A stretch of 64,000 nt of DNA from Hemicentrotus pulcherrimus (Eukaryota > Echinodermata > Echinoidea > Camarodonta > Strongylocentrotidae): the NCBI GenBank assembly GCA_003118195.1, contig BEXV01000365.1:58760-122759 (forward strand), given 5' to 3'. The position numbers were made by a program, and so were the translations under genes. Every line of letters begins with the position of its first letter. The stretch's first letter is position 1. Under the pieces are notes generated by a model that was given only the letters and a program-made list of their open reading frames with translations, did no database searches and was not told the DNA's origin. This document shows, piece after piece, positions 58,300-64,000 of the stretch.

Positions 58300-60842
58300 C
58301 TATCGAAAAAGCATACGCATAAATAAAGAATTAATTGATTATAAGTGGTTTCTTAGAACAATGCAAAAATACATTTGATCATTTTATCTTAAAGTGAAAA
58401 CATATTGACTACGTTATCACCCATCTATTTTTTTCACCTTCAGAATTTGGAATTAAATATATCCAAAAGGAATACTTTAGTAACACCGCCAAAACGACCG
58501 ACTCTTAACGGTGTGACGAAGGTATAAGAACATATAATAAAAGAAAACATTCACCATCAATAAAATAAACTAATATATAAATTTACATGCACATGTACAT
58601 GTATTATGCAAATTTCTTGTGCAAATTTCCAGAAGTGCATTTCACGACGTTCTCTGAACCGAATTGTATGGAATTGTACTGTGTTCAAAAAAGTTTCACA
58701 AATGAATATATTCAACAGAACAACCTTCTGTCCTTTCCATGTAAAAAAAAATATATATAAATACTCAACTGCCAACCTTAATCAATTTTCCATTTATATA
58801 AATAAATTTAATTTCAGAATCACCAATGACTAGTGTTTCGAGTTATGATAGGAAAGTGCTCTTCCAGGAAAAATTATGTACTTGAGCATAATGATACGTG
58901 ATCACGTGTGTCGTGTACAGAGGCCTTTAGATAAAAAGAAGTACGAAATATCCATTAACACTTGAAAAAATTGTTTTTAAACGAATGAGTGTATGGACTC
59001 TTTGAAAAATTGCTTATATCTACACAAATACAACTTATAAAGATTTTATTTCAAAGGAATATCAAAGGGTTATGGTTCTTCGCTTAGCGACGTTTCTTTT
59101 CATGGATGATTCATTTTAATTAAAAACAATTCATTTGTCTGTTTTTTAAATATTTGTTTATGTGTATGTGTGTTTGATTTCTCTTCAACCTCAAAAACTT
59201 CTGCTACAAAATGTATTACGTGTTTCATTTCTATCGAATTGTATTGTTTCCAGGTTTCTATTGATTGTTATTGACAGCAGGGATTAAAATACAAATGCCA
59301 TTTGATCATAGAATTATTTCTGTCAAATACAAACAAACCCTAACACTAAAGATAGTATACCTTATGAAATCAATAGCTATTTGGTTTGAGAATAAAGAGC
59401 TTGTAAAATCACGTTTTGTTAGGTTGCATTGAAGTTGGATTACAATGGATGTCACTTCATTCTTTGGATAAAAATTGTACATCACATGACACTGTGTGTT
59501 TTTCTTTTTGCCATTAAAATAAACAGTCGAAATTATTGCAAACTTGAAGAGCCCAAAATGTCAAAACAAGGTTTCTACAACACATTTTATGTGTACATGT
59601 AGCTCTCATGTGTGTTCCCAGGCAATAGCGGTGGTGTACGTTGAGTCAAAAGCAAGTGCAAGAACTCATATGTAGATGCACTTCACTGCTACCGTTTTAC
59701 ATTTCTCGGTTAAGGGCAAAGGTCAGGTCAAGTAGCGAAAGGTCAATGGAAGATAAGGCCGGGTCACTTCCTTGACCAATACATTCGTGCCCACTTTAGT
59801 TCATGACGTTGTCAAGGTGTTTTTCTCTAAGTCGTTGCCAATAGTACTTCACTGTGAATAATAAGATGCAGTGCTTCTGAAAAGCACTTGCATTTTTTGT
59901 TTTTTCTCCTCGGCCTCATAGCTAACTTTCAAAAGATAGCACATGTGCACGCTTTTCTCATATTCATGTCAAAAAGAGGGACTTTTATGGCCACTTTTTA
60001 CAAACCAAGATATTTTTAACCGATGAAACTAATAATTATACAAAGGTTTTTCCTTTTCTTTTCTGTTCAAAACAGCAACCATGACATTTTGTGCACCCTC
60101 GTTGACCTCTAATCGTAAGCATAAACTTTTCAAAGTTTAAGAATTGTAAATATCCTATCATTGAAATGGTAAAAGTAGCAGATGAAAATAGCAAAGAAAA
60201 ATTATGGTACTTTTGTTTTCTTCAAAAACTACCACCACGACACACACTCGATTACATTTAAAACATTCATCATACACAATTACACATACACTTTTCAAAG
60301 TTATAAATTTACAAACTTGCATTCTCTCAATAAGATGGTAAAATAACTAAAATCTTATATCAATATAATTTCTTCCTTCTTTTTAAAACGAAATCCACGA
60401 CATACTGTATGTGCACGTCGTGAACGTACGATTTTGAAAGTAATACAATTGTGAATCTTACATGAATATCATTAAAATAGGAGAATTGCAACAAATAAAT
60501 ATCTGGTACTGTAGTAAAATCCTTTTGACAACACAGAGCTGACGTCATATTTACACAATTGTCAGTTTTGAATAGCTATATGATTGTGTAGTTAACACAC
60601 GAAATAATAAAAATCATTTTTTTTCTTTTCAAAACAATCCCATTTCGTGCAAGCTCGAGTAAATTATCTCATAAATATAAACCAAATTTTGCAATGTTAT
60701 GAAAGTAAAGTTTCCAATTCCAGAAAAAACAGATTCAACTTCAAGGGAGCATCTTCAATGAGATTTTATTTTTTCACATAATTTATATTGATACACATGA
60801 TATAAAGACACTAACAACCTGCACAATAATATGCATTTATAT

Positions 60843-60862
60843 AAATATATATATTATATATA

Positions 60863-60893
<31 letters not shown>
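60843..60893. repeat. (AT)n microsatellite
   Basis: Alternating TATATA runs with short breaks, upstream of the first recognised lin-28 exon. Confidence 0.95.
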
Positions 60894-62101
60894 AACAAAT
60901 GTACATATACTATATAAGCATTTTTTTAAAGCAAAATCTCTTTAGCTCATTGAACTATAGCCGAGAAATGTTGTTAATCTTAAATTTCGAATTCTCATTT
61001 CGTAAAAATTCCAATACAGAAAATAACTTCAGGTGCAAACAGAAAATAACTTCAGGTGCAAACAAAAGTATTCTAGATTTTGCTTTTCATTTTTCGAAAT
61101 AGGTTTTAGAAGTATAAAATGGAGATAACAATTAATTTCTTAATGGTAAATTCGTTTCCTTCACACACTGAGCAAATGAACGAATAGAAAAATATACACT
61201 AATGAATTATATTAACAATTTTGAACCAGTTATCTATTTATATCCGTTTGTTTTTCTTCAATTATTATCTTGCCGTCAACTTTATTTTGTATACATTTTA
61301 AAGTATATTTAGAAGTTATTTCCATATTATCTTTGTTTGTACCATGAAAACTTGTAAATTCTGATAGAATTCATGCATTGTGTGAATGTGTAAAATTACT
61401 ATATATAGAGCGTGAATGAGGTCTAATTACGAATTCGCGTATATTAGCTAACCATAATAATGATCATGAGGATAATAAATAGTTTTAATTACAAAGAAAG
61501 GGATGTGCACCGCTTAATAATTCGATTCTAAGCGCTCTACAAGTTGGCCTGATTATTACAGTCTTTCGTCAGTCTATCAAAATATAGGCAAACTTATTTC
61601 TTCGGAACGACTGTGTCTGCAGACTAGTTCCCCACTACCTGTTGTTGGTATAGATTTCTCACGCTCCTCCGCTCTTTGAACGGGTGACCAAATGACCATT
61701 CGGGTCAAAGGTCAAATACAAGGGGCAAACTTGCAAACAAAAACTTTGGAATTCCATCCTCTCCGCTTTTAGTTTCGTTTCAAATTAGGAATGCTCAGCT
61801 ATGCGAGAAATACCTTCAAAAACAGAGGGCCAATTTTGGAAAGAATATATACGCTTTGCGTGTGTTGAGCGGATATACATGTGTAATATGCACACAGGTT
61901 ATGCTTCCATTCAATATGATTGGTAAAACACATTTGAAGGCTGCTCTTTATAGTATGCTGTTCAAATTATCGCTGTCAGGTATGCCCTATCTATATAGAA
62001 TCCAATTAAATCTCATTTGCAGCTTGACATATTTTCTTGACTATAAAGCCTAATAAAGTTAATACATAAATTATGTTGGTAACGTAAAAGTCAATGTTGG
62101 T

Positions 62102-62131
62102 CCAGAGAGGTGGGAGCACCTACCTCTCTGG
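62102..62131. repeat. Short perfect palindrome
   Basis: CCAGAGAGGT and its inverse ACCTCTCTGG surround a 10-nt centre. It could extrude as a small cruciform or hairpin. No function is assigned. Confidence 0.8.
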
Positions 62132-64000
62132 TTGATCTATCAAGTTAGAATGTAATAACGATACCTTATCGATCATGAGAGGAATTTTAAGAAATGACTT
62201 ACAGTTGTTTTAAAATAAATATTCGTACCTTGTGGTGGTAGAATCAAGTATTAGAAACGCAGGATTTCATAATCAGACAGGGCATTAACTGCATGTATTT
62301 CTTTCCTTTTTTCATACAAAAATATATGAAAATTCATAAGTTGTGTGACTAGCAGCTACTTACCAGGTGAAATGCATTATTCTATTTCAATTTCAAATGG
62401 AATGAGCTGACGATAACCTTCATAGTTCTTATGCAATGACTGCAGCTATCGAAAATTGCATATACTGTCATAGAAGTATACTTTCAAGAGGTTACAATGA
62501 TGACGAGTGTACATGTACATGTATATCGTCCTCCATTATGTTTACGTTCTTCACTCCAATTCATCTCAAACATATAAATTCATATCAAATTATATTCCAT
62601 TCTTTTGTATAATTAGAAACGAAATAATTATATGTGGATCCAAGAATGAAAATGGTAATATCCCAATATACTTTGGATCAAAGAGCAAAACTAAGTCCGT
62701 TTTCCCCGAAAATTGGTAATAACGTTGATATCCAGCTCCAGAGTTGTCAGAATACAAATGAGAGCGGTCGTTTATACATTCATAAAATTTATTATGTGAC
62801 GGACAATCCTTCGCCGCAAAATTGCGTGAAATTTCAAATGTGCAAAATATAGTAAATTGTAATCAATATTAAATAACCTGTAGCATTTTGTTGTACAACC
62901 AAAATGAAAATCAATAGCCATGAAGAATGATATTAAAAATTGGTAGGACAACTTATAATATAAAAAAACATCATATGATTATAATCATACAATTTGTATA
63001 CATAATGTTTGTAACCTTTGTCTATACAGTGTATTTACTGGCAGGGTTTTGAACTTACCATGTCAAGTGTAATTAGTTTAAGATATACTGGAATCCAAAG
63101 TTGACGGATATTTGCTTATTTATTAAAGTCAACTTTTATAGTACATGTACATGATTAAATTTTACTTGATTTTCGACAATCAATGTATTCAAATACTGTT
63201 GCGTTAAATTCAACATAATAATTCGCGTGATTTACCCTTTATATACATGTAGGTGCTGTGAAATGCGATTAAAAAATGTTGAATATACGTGTATTCTACT
63301 GCGTTGAACGCCAAAAAAGGCCCAATTTTCGCGTTTTTGTTGTTCCATAAATCAATGATAAAATTAGTAATCGTACCTTGTAACAAACACCAAGATATAC
63401 ATGTTTTGTTTTATAAATACAGAATGATATTGGGCAACATTTAAGCGCCTTTATCCTTGTCGTGGTGATAATTATGTGCGCTATGAAAATATCAATTATT
63501 ACAATTATTATCAGTATCAGTAGTAGTAGTAGTAGTAGTAGTAGAATTAGTAGTATGACTCGTTAAGGTATCGTGTACGTTTTTTACCGAGCTCGATCAG
63601 CATTTAAAAAATATAATTTGTTGATCCCCTTATCTACATGTAAATGCATGAGTCATTAACCTGTCATGAATTTGGAGGTAAAATGATCAAATCTATTCAT
63701 TTATTTAGCACCAGAATTTTTTTCTTCCATACTATTACTCACTTTATTTATCATGCATCAAGGGTTTCCCCACATTTTGCAGAAACATTATGCTTTATTG
63801 GCCTTAAGTTAACCTTCACTAGAAATGTTTCTAACGTAATCATATTCACACATTTTAATATCTCCCAGTCCCGCAAAAATACATTTTAATTTTATGTACG
63901 TGCCTTCTGATCACCGCAACGGATTTTCATCCAACTTTGATGTAAAGTCTGAAAATCACTTATAGTGTATGTAAAAATGTAAATTGTTACATTGTATGTA

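Larger units (their letters stand above)
58300..64000 (-). other. Upstream lin-28 region (first intron, possibly first exon and promoter)
   Basis: No coding exon is recognised. lin-28 needs an upstream exon ending in phase 1 with the start codon, but no candidate here met the ATG plus phase requirement. The stretch contains an (AT)n microsatellite, a 21-bp tandem duplication at about 61017-61062, a SINE-tail-like piece near 63440-63510 and a (TAG)n run near 63517-63545. Confidence 0.5.

Noticed and set aside
63044..63062. ATG|GTAAGT on the - strand as the lin-28 start exon
   Set aside because: It would leave phase 0, but the next exon requires phase 1; joining them gives an early stop.

Overview
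This is a eukaryotic, AT-rich, intron-rich genomic window with two assembly gaps (11713-11757 and 40747-40777) and a single ambiguous base at 49313. Two orthologous genes can be read with confidence. The gene content and the repeat types (a tRNA-derived SINE, many TTAA-bounded foldback MITEs, and 'GCCGGAGGCAT' tandem modules) point to a marine invertebrate deuterostome. A sea urchin or close echinoderm is my best guess. This rests on recalled repeat families and was not checked against a database.

Region 1 (1-12643, + strand) holds the last 12 coding exons of a cation-independent mannose-6-phosphate receptor (IGF2R / CI-MPR). These encode the last MRH repeats, one transmembrane helix and a short 78-residue cytoplasmic tail. 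The tail keeps the diagnostic sorting signals: KKERR, a CC pair, YSKV, and a C-terminal acidic cluster ending DDSDDDIL. Its introns contain MITEs, a SINE, an exact 151-bp tandem repeat, and a (CT)n/(GA)n pair that flanks one exon.

Region 2 (12.6-27.4 kb) appears to be intergenic space between two convergent genes. It contains a possible IGF2R 3' UTR, a 73-nt pre-miRNA-like hairpin (15552-15624), and a 2.7-kb satellite array with three-monomer higher-order structure (about 19.8-22.5 kb).

Region 3 (27.4-58.3 kb, - strand) is a lin-28 gene. Three coding exons encode a split cold-shock domain (58085-58299 and 31374-31546) and the paired CCHC zinc knuckles with the C-terminus (30468-30723). The two halves of the cold-shock domain are separated by a 26.5-kb intron full of mobile elements, including a TTAA MITE nested inside a larger foldback element at 44.2-45.5 kb. 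The small first coding exon is not found and should lie above 58.3 kb, in or beyond the window.

The most interesting signal lies downstream of the lin-28 stop codon. No AATAAA or ATTAAA occurs for about 3 kb. That stretch, in mRNA sense, contains a near-perfect 63-bp hairpin, an extended miR-125/lin-4 complementary site (pairing at miRNA positions 2-10 and 13-17), and let-7 seed sites. This resembles the heterochronic lin-4/let-7 to lin-28 circuit known from nematodes and vertebrates, with an added structured element.
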